Of a stretch of DNA of 64,000 bases, positions 1 through 8,181 are shown in pieces. The stretch is from Janthinobacterium sp. PC23-8. Its GTDB lineage: Bacteria > Pseudomonadota > Gammaproteobacteria > Burkholderiales > Burkholderiaceae_D. The position numbers and the translations under genes were made by a program. The notes beneath the pieces were generated by a model. The model ran no database searches. It saw only the letters and a program-made list of their open reading frames with translations, and was not told the origin of the DNA. Numbering within the stretch: the stretch's first letter is position 1; every line of letters starts with the position of its first letter. The stretch is taken from contig NZ_NJGY01000003.1 in the NCBI RefSeq assembly GCF_002250505.1, forward strand, positions 87,977 to 151,976, written 5' to 3'.

Positions 1-52
1 GCCACACGAGCTTTTCACTGGACGGGAGTTCAGACGTGTGCGCCTCCGATCT
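1..52 (+). other. Illumina sequencing adapter left at contig end (not genomic)
   Basis: Bases 21-52 match the TruSeq multiplexing adapter (core AGTTCAGACGTGTGC, ending in CCGATCT) at 29 of 32 positions, with mismatches at 24, 42 and 44. Bases 1-12 also resemble the stretch of the indexing primer before the index (9 of 12 matches), and 13-18 would fall at the index. The match uses my memory of the adapter sequence. Genomic sequence therefore begins at about base 53, and the mismatches suggest a low-quality consensus at a contig end. Confidence 0.9.
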
Positions 53-1617
53 GCGCTGCCGCCGTCGCGCGCGGTGGCCAGCGCCCCGAGCGCGGCGGCC
101 AGGCCCGGGTCTGTCCCCGTTTCGCCGGCCGGCAGCAGATCGTAGGCCGGAGTCGCCGCCCGTTCGAGCGCCTCGGCCAGCGCCTGCGCTTGCTGGCGCC
201 GCGCTTCCTGCGCTGTTAGGGGCGGCGCCAGCGTGGCCTGCTGCTGCGCCAGCTGTGCCTGGGCGGCGTCGCCACGGGCCTGCGCGGCGGCCGCGCTTTG
301 CCTGGCGTGCTGCAGCGTTGCGGCCAGGCAGAAGTCGCCTTCCGCCGCCAGCGCGGCCGTCAGCAGACCGGGTACGGCTTCGGCCGCGCGCGGCGGCACG
401 TGTCCCGGCGGCGGCCCGCCGTGGGCGGCCCAGAAGTCGGCATCCATTTCATCGAGCCGCCGCTGGCGCTGCGCCAGTTCGGCCGCCGCAGCCTGCCGGT
501 GCGCTGCGGCGCGCAGCGCCGCTTCCGGCGCCCCGCGCACAGGGCACAGCTGGTCTTCGTCGAACACATGCAGCGCCGCCGTGGCCGGCGCCAGGCGCAG
601 CGCCATGACCTCGTGATAGTGCGGCAGGCTTTTCGGCGTGCCGCAGTCTTCATACGCCAGCATCAGCGCGGCCACGTCGAGCGCATCGCTGTCGCCGATC
701 GGGGTCTGGCCGTGGTAGACCAGCACCCCAAGTTCGTATTCGGGCAGGAACCAGACGGTGTCCATGCGCAGCGCCACTTCGGTGGCGGCGGCGGCGCCGG
801 CCAGCTGGACAAACGCGCGCGCGCGCAGCTGCGGCAGGCAGCCTTCGATCAGCGGTTTGCTCGGATGCACATTGTGCAGGCAATAGGCTTCGCCGCCGCG
901 GAAGAACTGCTTGCACCACTGGTCGGACGGCGCCTGGTTGAACACGCTCCAGTCGATGTCGCGCGCAAAACCGGGCGCGTCGTGCTCGAGCCAGCGGCGG
1001 TCATAGGTGCCGAACTTGTCCTTGCGCGGCGCCCAGCCGGTCGGCAGCGGGCCAAAGCCGGCCGGCGCGGCGCGGCGCCAGTGGCCGGCGGCGGCGGCCG
1101 GGTATTCGATATTGGGCATGGCGCCACAGTTGACACCGGCCAGCGCGCCCAGCGGCGAGCCGGTATAGCCGCAGCCGTCGGGATTGCCCGGATGGCCGGC
1201 GCCGCCAAAGGCGCGCTGGTAGGTCAGCGGCATCACGGAGAACGGCGTGGGCCGCGACACGGCGTGCCAGGGCAGCAGGCCATAGCGCCAGTGGCGTTCG
1301 CCCGTCACGCGCAGCGTCTTGTCGATGCCGGCCACGCACAGGCGCACCGGCAGCACGGAACAAGGCTGGCCGCCAGGGCTGTGGGCGTTGCCCAGCATCA
1401 GCGCTTCGGCCTGCTGCTTGGGCATCGCTTCGTCGAGCGGCTGGCCCGGCGGCAGCGCCTTGAGCACCAGCGGCCATTGCTCGTTCTCGGCCAGGAAGCG
1501 GGGATTGCCGGCGCCGAGCCGGAAGAAGCCGAGCGCGGTGACGGCAAAGTGATGGCTGCCCTGGTACAGATAGGGCTTGTGCAGGACGCTCAGGCTCAAG
1601 GGTTTGACTATTTTCAT
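53..1617 (-). CDS. DUF2169 family type VI secretion accessory protein (3' end missing)
   Basis: About 521 codons are readable from an ATG at 1617 and the gene runs into the contig end without a stop. The N-terminus (MKIVKPLSLSVLHKPYLY) and the following mixed alpha/beta region match the DUF2169 family, whose members sit beside vgrG and are thought to help load or chaperone T6SS effectors. The part after roughly residue 330 is Ala/Gln-rich and probably helical, a common extension in this family. It starts 6 bp after the vgrG stop and so is the last visible gene of the T6SS operon. The effector it serves would be expected next, beyond the contig end. The family assignment is confident; the exact role is inferred from context. 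Confidence 0.8.
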
Positions 1618-1623
1618 CGCGTC

Positions 1624-4215
1624 TCAGATATAGATTTTGATCGCCGGCATGGTGACCGCCAGGCCGCTGATTTCGCACTTGACGGTGGCCGCTTCGAACG
1701 AGGCGCGCATGCCGAAGCCGCTCAGGTCGAGCGAGGTGATCGCGCCGCTCAGGTTGATCGTGCTGCTCGAACCGGTCACGTTGAGCGACTTGTTCAAGCC
1801 GCTGACGTTGGTCGTGGTCTGCTCGCCGTTGACGCTGAGCGAGGTGCTGACACCCGTGATGGCGACGCTGTCGCTCTTGCCCGTCAGGTTCGTCTGGGTA
1901 CTCGCGCCGGTCAGGTTGACGCTGTCGCTCACGCCGGTCAGCGCGGTGCTGTTGCTCACGCCCGTCACCGAGGCGTTGTTGCTCACGCCGGTAGCCGAGG
2001 AATTGTTGCTCTCGCCGGTGGCCGAGGAGTTGTTGCTGATGCCGGTGGCATTGGAGCTGTTGGCCACGCCGGTCAGCGAGGCGGCCGTGCTCATGCCGGT
2101 GACCGAGACATTGTTGGACATCCCCGTGGCCTGGGTGCTGCTGCTCACGCCCACCGCCTGGGTGCTGCTGGTGGTGCCGGTGATGTCGTGGCTGACGCTG
2201 TCGCCCATGGTCGAGGTATTGTTCTGGCTCGTCACATGGGAAATGCTGGTGCTGCTGCCAACCGTCGAATGGCTGTACGAGGTGTCGACCGTCGAGACGC
2301 TGGACGACACGCTGGCCTGCTGGCGGCTGAAGGTGGAGCCGAACGATTCGGAAGCGCTCAGCAGGTCGCTGACGCCGCCCAGGGCGCCGAACAGTTCCTG
2401 CAGGTTGCTGCTGCTGGCTGCGGCGACGCTGTCGGCGGCGGCAAAGCTGTAGCTGGCGCCCTGGGCGTAGCTGGTGTCGCGGTAGCGGCCGCTGCTGTAG
2501 GTCTTCTCGACGATGCCGACGGCGCGCGGCAGGTCGGCGCTGGAGGCCGTGCCGAAGCGCACGCTCTTGCCGTCGCCATAGCTGGTCGAATAATTGTTGC
2601 CCGTGCGCGAGCTGGCCACCCATGCTTCGGGCATGATGCAGGTGTTGCCGTTCGAGTGGATGATGCTCTGGATTTCAGGCAGTTCCGATTCGTCCTGGGC
2701 CCGGGCCACCACCACGGTGACGCCGATTTCCGGGGCGGTCTGCATCGATGGCGCCAGTTTGACCCAGACTGGCTCGCTGTCCTGGCCGGCGGTGGAGAAA
2801 ATCACGTACACGCCGATCGCATCGAGCCTGGCCTGGCCGTCGGTGAACTGGTTGTGCTGCGCGTCGTAGGGTGTCGCCGCCGCATAGTAGCGCCAGTCCG
2901 GCGGCACGGCGGCATCGGGTACGGCCACCACCCGCGCCAGCAGGCTGCCCTGCTGCGTTTCCTGCATCGAAAAGGCACTGATCAGTCCCTGCGCCCGGGT
3001 GGCCTGGAATTCGTTGGTGTAGCCGCCATCGAGGCTGGCCTGGTGCTTGACCTGGGTCAGCACGAAAGCCTGGCCCTCGAGCGTCGGGCGCACCAGTTGC
3101 GGATGGCTGTCGACAAGTTTGCTGCCGGTGACGCTGAACTGATGGCCGGCGCGAAAATGCGGGCAGTAGCTGCTGCCGCTAAATTGCGATGCGGCGCTGT
3201 CGAGCGCGTCGCCGGTGGCGCCGGCAAAGTGGCGCGCTTCCTCGACGCTGCCGCCGTACTGGTAGATCTTGTATTGCTGGAACGGCAGCTGGCCCGGATC
3301 GGCCACGCTCGACGCCGCATAGGTCTGGTACTGCGCCACGGCGTCGCTTTCCCAGGCCGCCTCCTGGCGCGCGAAGACGGTCTGCACGCCGCTGCTGGCC
3401 AGCGTCTGCTGATAGCTGAACTGTGAAATGACGTCGCTTTGCGCCAGGCCGGCTTCATCCTCGCCGGTGTAGGTGTAGCGCAGCGGCTGGCGCGAGGCCA
3501 GCGCCCAGGGATAGGCGGGCCGGTTGGCGAAGACCGCGCGGTGCTGGTTGCCGCCGTGGCTGAAAAAATAGTACAGGTGGGCCTTGCCCATCATGCGCTT
3601 GATGAAATCGAGGTCGCTTTCGCCTGCCTGCAGCCAGTCCTGGATGCGTGCCACGGCCGGGTTGTCGTCGCCCGACACGGCCTCCATGGTGTAGGCGATG
3701 CGGTGTTCGTCGAGGATGTCGCCGATGGCGTCGCGCACGTTCTTCTGCGCGTGGACGCGGTAGCGGTTGGTCAGCGCCAGCTTCGCCAGCGCCGGCTTCA
3801 TGGTGAGGCGGTAGACGCCATTCATTTCCAGCGCAAACGCGCTGACGATGCCATTGAACAACGCCAGCCCGGCGCCGCCGCCGGCGCCGCGGATGGCGCG
3901 CTGGAAGCGGTCCGACAACTCGGCCTGGCTGTCGCCGGACGGATACTGGATGCCGACCGTGACAGGGCGGCCGATAATGTCGTCAAACGTGAAGGCCACT
4001 TCGCGGTGGCGCACCGTATTGCCGTGCAGTTCGAGCTGGTATTCGAACGTTTCGGAAGCGCTTTCCTGTCCGCTGAAGCTGGTCAGGCGGAAGGTTTCGT
4101 CGCTGACGATGCGGTTGCCGCGCAAGAAAATCGCGCTGTGCAGGAACAGCGCGGGACGCGGATCGTCGATCGGCGCGACGGCGCTGGCGGCCAGTGGGTC
4201 GAGTCGCTGGTTCAT
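1624..4215 (-). CDS. vgrG: T6SS spike protein VgrG with long nonapeptide-repeat needle
   Basis: The 863-residue protein forms the trimeric tip of the T6SS tube. Residues about 20-420 are the gp27-like Vgr domain, starting from LFLHSAIFLRGN and including the LQAGESDLDFIKRMMG region. Residues about 425-510 are the OB-fold gp5-like part. Residues 560-640 are a Ser/Ala-rich link. Residues about 640-840 are 17 or more copies of a 9-residue unit of the form T-G-x-S-x-x-x-x-hydrophobic, followed by a short tip ending in IKIYI. No C-terminal enzyme domain is attached, so it probably carries effectors through a partner such as the DUF2169 protein downstream. It starts with ATG inside the last codons of tssG (4-bp ATGA overlap), indicating translational coupling. 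Identity as VgrG is secure. Confidence 0.93.
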   Translation of the reverse strand: MNQRLDPLAASAVAPIDDPRPALFLHSAIFLRGNRIVSDETFRLTSFSGQESASETFEYQLELHGNTVRHREVAFTFDDIIGRPVTVGIQYPSGDSQAELSDRFQRAIRGAGGGAGLALFNGIVSAFALEMNGVYRLTMKPALAKLALTNRYRVHAQKNVRDAIGDILDEHRIAYTMEAVSGDDNPAVARIQDWLQAGESDLDFIKRMMGKAHLYYFFSHGGNQHRAVFANRPAYPWALASRQPLRYTYTGEDEAGLAQSDVISQFSYQQTLASSGVQTVFARQEAAWESDAVAQYQTYAASSVADPGQLPFQQYKIYQYGGSVEEARHFAGATGDALDSAASQFSGSSYCPHFRAGHQFSVTGSKLVDSHPQLVRPTLEGQAFVLTQVKHQASLDGGYTNEFQATRAQGLISAFSMQETQQGSLLARVVAVPDAAVPPDWRYYAAATPYDAQHNQFTDGQARLDAIGVYVIFSTAGQDSEPVWVKLAPSMQTAPEIGVTVVVARAQDESELPEIQSIIHSNGNTCIMPEAWVASSRTGNNYSTSYGDGKSVRFGTASSADLPRAVGIVEKTYSSGRYRDTSYAQGASYSFAAADSVAAASSSNLQELFGALGGVSDLLSASESFGSTFSRQQASVSSSVSTVDTSYSHSTVGSSTSISHVTSQNNTSTMGDSVSHDITGTTSSTQAVGVSSSTQATGMSNNVSVTGMSTAASLTGVANSSNATGISNNSSATGESNNSSATGVSNNASVTGVSNSTALTGVSDSVNLTGASTQTNLTGKSDSVAITGVSTSLSVNGEQTTTNVSGLNKSLNVTGSSSTINLSGAITSLDLSGFGMRASFEAATVKCEISGLAVTMPAIKIYI
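1696..2298 (-). repeat. 27-bp coding repeats encoding the VgrG nonapeptide needle
   Basis: A 9-codon unit repeats through VgrG residues about 640-840. The clearest copies are TGISNNSSA, TGESNNSSA, TGVSNNASV, TGVSNSTAL, TGVSDSVNL, TGASTQTNL and TGKSDSVAI. Each has an x-T-G step followed by Ser/Asn/Thr and ends in a small hydrophobic residue. This is like the VxGxxxxx octapeptide of the phage T4 gp5 needle but one residue longer. It probably forms a trimeric beta-prism. Confidence 0.85.
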
Positions 4216-5273
4216 CGCGCAGCCACGCTGTCGCCGTGGGCGGGGATCAGATAGTGGACGCGGCGCTGCCGGTGCGTGCGCGCGCCGCGCAGCCAGGCTG
4301 TCTGTCCCAGGCGCCAGCCGGGGCGGCCCGGCGCGGCGGCCGGCAGCGCCGGCGCCGGAATGCCGTCGTCATCGATCTGCAGTTCGATTTCGCAATCGAC
4401 CTGGCGGTCGAGCAGCAGGTGCACCATCGCCACCAGCGCGGCGAAGTCGGCGCCTGCCTGCCGCCGTTCCTGCTGCCGCGCGCGCAGCTCGGCCAGGTTT
4501 GGCGGCAGCAAACGGCACAGGCGCGCGTAGCTGACGCCGGCGATCACCAGGCGCACGCGCGCCTGCTGGTCCCACACGCGCCGGCCCAGCACGGCATCCT
4601 GGCCCAGCTGGTGGCGCTGTTGTCCCAGCCGGTTCTGGTCGTCCCCTTCGAGGGTATGCCAGGCGCCGAGCATGGGAATCAGGCTGACCTGCGCACCGAG
4701 AAAGCACGACAGCACCCGCGTTACCGTCGAGGCGCTGCGGCGGCTGTTGGCGAGCAGGCCGGCCAGCGCCAGCCAGGCGCGCGGCGGCAAGGGCAACTGG
4801 CGGCGCAGGTCGTGCGAGCCGACGCCCATCAGCGATGCCAGCACATGCGCATGTCCCGTATGTTCCGGCGGCAGGGTATTGAGGGCGATTTTCTGCGCCG
4901 CCTTCAGTTCGAAGCGCAGCGTGTTGAGGCGCTGGTTGAAGATGTTCAGGAAGTCGGCCATGGCCGGCGCGCGCGCCCGTTCCAGGTCGCGCACCCATTC
5001 CGTGAACGGCTCCGGCAGCGGCCCGAGGATGCTGGCGACGCAGTAGTTGGCCGTGCCGATTTCGACCACGCCGCCCTGGCGCGCATTGAGGCTGGAGAAT
5101 TCGCGCGCCGGAAACGCGGCCGACAGGTCGGCGCGGAAACGCAGCGTTGGCGCCGGCGCGCTGGCGCTGGCGCGCGTGAGCAGGCGCATCAACTGGAAGA
5201 TGTTGACCTGGTCGTGCCCCTCGAACATGAGCTCTTTCAGATTACCGGCTTGGCGCCCGCTTGCGATGGCCAT
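4212..5273 (-). CDS. tssG: T6SS baseplate subunit TssG
   Basis: The 353-residue protein belongs to the TssG (ImpH/VasB) family, a wedge component of the T6SS baseplate that binds TssF, TssE and TssK. Supporting stretches are the N-terminal GRQAGNLKELMFEG, the FQLMRLL helix typical of the family, and the central LPPEHTGHAHVLASLMG and WLALAGLLANSRRSAS segments. The chosen ATG gives a 37-bp overlap with the end of tssF. A later ATG at 5228 would remove the overlap but would lose the family-typical start. The stop overlaps vgrG by 4 bp. Length is usual for the family. Confidence 0.88.
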   Translation of the reverse strand: MAIASGRQAGNLKELMFEGHDQVNIFQLMRLLTRASASAPAPTLRFRADLSAAFPAREFSSLNARQGGVVEIGTANYCVASILGPLPEPFTEWVRDLERARAPAMADFLNIFNQRLNTLRFELKAAQKIALNTLPPEHTGHAHVLASLMGVGSHDLRRQLPLPPRAWLALAGLLANSRRSASTVTRVLSCFLGAQVSLIPMLGAWHTLEGDDQNRLGQQRHQLGQDAVLGRRVWDQQARVRLVIAGVSYARLCRLLPPNLAELRARQQERRQAGADFAALVAMVHLLLDRQVDCEIELQIDDDGIPAPALPAAAPGRPGWRLGQTAWLRGARTHRQRRVHYLIPAHGDSVAAR

Positions 5274-7087
5274 CGATTCTGTGGTCCTTTGATATCCTGG
5301 GTTTCGAGATTGACTTCAACGAGGGTGTTGACGGTCGCGTACAGACAGAAAAAATGCCGCAAGATGGCGCAGAACAGCACCGGGCTGGCGTGGCCGTCGC
5401 GGAACTTGCCGCGGTCCATGTCCAGCGTCAGGCCGGTGCCGCGCACGAAGCCGCGCCAGCCGCCATGCTTGCGCACCTGGCGCGTGATGGTGCGGCAGCG
5501 CATGTGCGTGATGGCATCGATCTGCTGGTGGCCAGCGGCCATGTTGGCGCCCACGTGCATGCGCAGGATGTCCTTGAGTGCGTTGAGCGCGCCCGGATCG
5601 TCCGCCAGCGACAGATGGTTGAGCGCCAGCTGCGACACCAGCTTCCACGGCCGCTCGCCGATCTGCGGCGGCGTCTGGTGGGGCGTGGGCTTGCTCAGCA
5701 CGCGCATCGAGGCCACCGGCCCCGGGCCTTCGAGCTGCAGCGGGCTGCCGTTGACGAGCTGCTCCGGCAGGCGGCGGTTGGTGCACAGGGCCACGCCACC
5801 GACCACTTCGTCGCGCAGCTGGCACAGGTCGAAACGCGCATCGAGAAAGGACAGGCGCAATTCGGTGCCGGCGATATGCTCGCCGTGGCTCTGGCGGCGC
5901 CGCGCCACGTAGAAATAATCCTGCTCGCTGAGCTTTTGCACGTCATCCATCGCAAAATAGGGGGCGATCGGACGCGGCGAGCCGGACGGCGTGATCGACT
6001 CGAGTTTTTCGATCGAATAAATCTCGCAGTAGCGGTGGTTCGCCAGGTCGCCCATCACGTGGTACTCGTACTGCGTGTGGTCGAGCATGATCGGGTCGAT
6101 GCGCTGCGAATACAGGTTAATCAGCGGCACGCAGTTCAGCCGCAGTACTTCCGCCGCAAAGGTCTGCGCCGTGTCGAATGGCGCGTCAAACGCGAACAGC
6201 AGATCGGTATAGTCGGCGGCGGCGCTGAAATCGTGGCGTTCGAGGCCGCTCACTTCAAAAAACAGGAATTTTTGCGGAAAGCAGAAATATTCCTGCAGCA
6301 GGCGCAAGGCGGGATGCGTGTGCAGGTTCGATGGCAGCGCCGCTTCGTCGTCGCGTTCGCCCAGCCAGCGCAGGCAGTCCGCCGGCAGCACGGTCGAGAC
6401 CGTCTCCAGGCCGTCGGCCGGCGCCGTTTGCACCACCACCCCGGTCAGGCGCAAGGCCAGCATCTCGTACAGCGTCCATGCGCCCGGCTCGCTGCTGTCG
6501 ATATAAAAGCGCAGGCGGCGCGGACCTTGACCCTGGGTCGTCAGCGGCAGGCCGACCTGGCTGCGCACGCGCACGCGCACGATGGCCTGGGTGCGCTTGC
6601 CGTCCTTGCCGATGATGTCGTGGGCGGCGCCCGATTCAAGCTCGATGCGCTCGACCGTCAACGGCAGCAGCGGCGTGGCGTAGCAGGTGCGAAAGCGGCA
6701 GCTGACCCTGCGGCCGCTGGCGCCGACGGCTGGCGCTGCGATGTAGGCGCCGCGCTTGAGCAGCTGTTCCTTGTTGCCGTCGGGCTTGACGGTGATGTCG
6801 GCCACCAGCATCGACGGTACCGGCGCTTCCAGGTGCGGATACAGGAAAGCCAGCAGCGCATTGGGCAGATCGGCCTTGTCCTGCTCGATCTGGTGCCGCA
6901 GCCGGCCGGCCAGGAAGGCGAACGACTGCATCAGCAATTCGACCTGCGGGTCGCCGGCGGCGCGCGCGTTCAGGCCCAGTTCGCCCGCCAGGTGCGGATA
7001 CTGGCGGGCGAACGCCATGCCCTCGCTGCGCAGCGATGACAGTTCTTCCTGGAAGTAATCCTTGAGGGTGGCGTTAATCGGCAGCAT
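5237..7087 (-). CDS. tssF: T6SS baseplate subunit TssF
   Basis: The 616-residue protein is TssF (ImpG/VasA), the large baseplate wedge subunit. The start MLPINATLKDYFQEELSSLR, the motif FARQYPHLAGELGL and the stretch LMQSFAFLAGRLRHQIEQD are near-diagnostic for the family. Length is normal. It begins 20 bp after the tssE stop and overlaps tssG at its end, the order tssE-tssF-tssG being the usual one. It is cytoplasmic and assembles on the membrane complex before sheath growth. No oddity was seen. Confidence 0.93.
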   Translation of the reverse strand: MLPINATLKDYFQEELSSLRSEGMAFARQYPHLAGELGLNARAAGDPQVELLMQSFAFLAGRLRHQIEQDKADLPNALLAFLYPHLEAPVPSMLVADITVKPDGNKEQLLKRGAYIAAPAVGASGRRVSCRFRTCYATPLLPLTVERIELESGAAHDIIGKDGKRTQAIVRVRVRSQVGLPLTTQGQGPRRLRFYIDSSEPGAWTLYEMLALRLTGVVVQTAPADGLETVSTVLPADCLRWLGERDDEAALPSNLHTHPALRLLQEYFCFPQKFLFFEVSGLERHDFSAAADYTDLLFAFDAPFDTAQTFAAEVLRLNCVPLINLYSQRIDPIMLDHTQYEYHVMGDLANHRYCEIYSIEKLESITPSGSPRPIAPYFAMDDVQKLSEQDYFYVARRRQSHGEHIAGTELRLSFLDARFDLCQLRDEVVGGVALCTNRRLPEQLVNGSPLQLEGPGPVASMRVLSKPTPHQTPPQIGERPWKLVSQLALNHLSLADDPGALNALKDILRMHVGANMAAGHQQIDAITHMRCRTITRQVRKHGGWRGFVRGTGLTLDMDRGKFRDGHASPVLFCAILRHFFCLYATVNTLVEVNLETQDIKGPQNRWPSQAGAKPVI

Positions 7088-7107
7088 GGGCGCGGCGCTC
7101 TGTTTCT

Positions 7108-7491
7108 TTAGTAAGCAGGCAAATCAAAGGTGAAGCTTTCCGGCGTGCTGGCGTCAGACAGCATGCCGCTCACTACCAGCCGGTATGGCGCGAGCGGCAG
7201 GCCGGTGCTTTGCAGCCGTACTTGCGGCGCCAGCAGGCGCGGCTCGTAGCGGCGCACCAGCCGTTCCAGGCGTGCGCCATAGCGTTCCAGTTCGCTCTTG
7301 CCGAAGGTGCTCAGTTCGACCACGTTGGGCATGCCGAATTCGAGCAAGCTCAGCTGGTCTCCCGTCTCGACCACGCGCGCGCCGATGATGCGCTGGATCT
7401 GCATCGCGATGGCCGTGCGCAGGTCGAACGGTGGCGGCCGTCCGGACAGGGGCGGCGTCGCATGGGCCAGGCGTTCAAGCAGGAAGAGCAT
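7108..7491 (-). CDS. tssE: T6SS baseplate subunit TssE (gp25-like)
   Basis: I annotate 127 residues from ATG 7491 (MLFLLERLAHATPP), preceded by a weak GGAA ribosome site. The protein is a gp25/TssE-type baseplate component linking the sheath to the wedge. LFLLERL, the central NVVELSTFGKSELERY and the C-terminal LVVSGML pattern support the family. It is at the short end for TssE, and an alternative non-ATG start a few codons upstream is possible. An in-frame ATG at 7665 would overlap hcp by about 100 bp and adds residues unlike the family, so I reject it. It lies between hcp and tssF, the usual place. Confidence 0.8.
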   Translation of the reverse strand: MLFLLERLAHATPPLSGRPPPFDLRTAIAMQIQRIIGARVVETGDQLSLLEFGMPNVVELSTFGKSELERYGARLERLVRRYEPRLLAPQVRLQSTGLPLAPYRLVVSGMLSDASTPESFTFDLPAY

Positions 7492-7531
7492 GGTCGATTC
7501 CAGTACAAAAAGGGTGGTGCGGGCCGCCGCA

Positions 7532-7551
7532 GCCGCCCGTTGCCGGGCGGC
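7532..7551 (-). promoter_or_regulatory. Perfect stem-loop just after hcp (intercistronic)
   Basis: An 8-bp perfect GC stem (GCCGCCCG / CGGGCGGC) closes a GCAA tetraloop on the hcp-tssE transcript. It begins 12 nt after the hcp stop codon. No U-run follows directly; the nearest is CUUUUUG about 20 nt further on. It resembles the 3' stabilising or partly terminating hairpins found after genes whose product is needed in excess, as Hcp is. The function is inferred. Confidence 0.6.
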
Positions 7552-7562
7552 CTGGCGTGCGG

Positions 7563-8129
7563 TCAGTCCGTGAACTGTCCGATCGGCCGGTTGCGGGCGA
7601 TACTCCAGCCCGTCGCCAGGTTGCCGGCCGTCGTCAGGTCGGCTTTCTGCACCGTGTAGGTCCACAGGATTTCCGTGAAGTTCAGCTTGAACTGCTCGGT
7701 CGGCATGTCGTCCGGATGGGTTTGCAGCTGGATCTCGCTGATGATGGCGTCGCGCAGCGAAATGGTCAGGATGTTGGCGGTCTTGTCACCCGAGTTGCGC
7801 GCGATGTACAGCTTGGTCGGCTTGTCCTTGCCCTTGCCCAGTGGTTCGGCGCGCAGGCAATATTCGTAGAACTTGACCGAGGTCTTGTCGACGTATTTGC
7901 TGAGCGTGAATTCCGTGATGATGGGCCGGCCCGAGGTCCGCGCGGAATTGCTGACGTCGGTGGTAATCTGCTGCTTCATGCCCTGGTGCATGGACACCAG
8001 TTCGATGCACTGGCCCAGGTCGAGCACGGAATCGCGCCAGGTGTTGTCGATCAGGCTGCCGCCGTTGTCCCAGCTGTTGGCGCCGCCGAACACTTCCGGA
8101 TTGCCTGGCTGTAGAAGAATCAAATCCAT
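7563..8129 (-). CDS. hcp: T6SS tube protein Hcp
   Basis: The 188-residue protein is Hcp (TssD), which stacks as hexameric rings to form the inner tube that is expelled with VgrG. The segments LVSMHQGMKQQI, PIITEFTLSKYVDKTS, and TEQFKLNFTEILWTYTVQ fit the family; the last is the conserved late strand pair. A strong GGAG ribosome site sits 7 nt before the ATG. The protein is slightly longer than typical (about 160-175), mainly at its N-terminus. It lies between the sheath gene (52-bp gap) and tssE, as in many T6SS clusters. Because Hcp is used in large amounts, the hairpin directly after its stop is of interest. Confidence 0.93.
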   Translation of the reverse strand: MDLILLQPGNPEVFGGANSWDNGGSLIDNTWRDSVLDLGQCIELVSMHQGMKQQITTDVSNSARTSGRPIITEFTLSKYVDKTSVKFYEYCLRAEPLGKGKDKPTKLYIARNSGDKTANILTISLRDAIISEIQLQTHPDDMPTEQFKLNFTEILWTYTVQKADLTTAGNLATGWSIARNRPIGQFTD

Positions 8130-8181
8130 GGTAAAGCTCCAAAAAATTGTCGATGAGGGAAGAGCACTGCCGCTTGCGCGC

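Noticed and set aside
298-3426. Very long plus-strand open frame (over 1000 codons) across the vgrG region
   Set aside because: It is antisense to vgrG and the DUF2169 gene, rich in Arg/Ala/Gly/His as expected for a reverse frame of GC-rich coding DNA, and matches no family.
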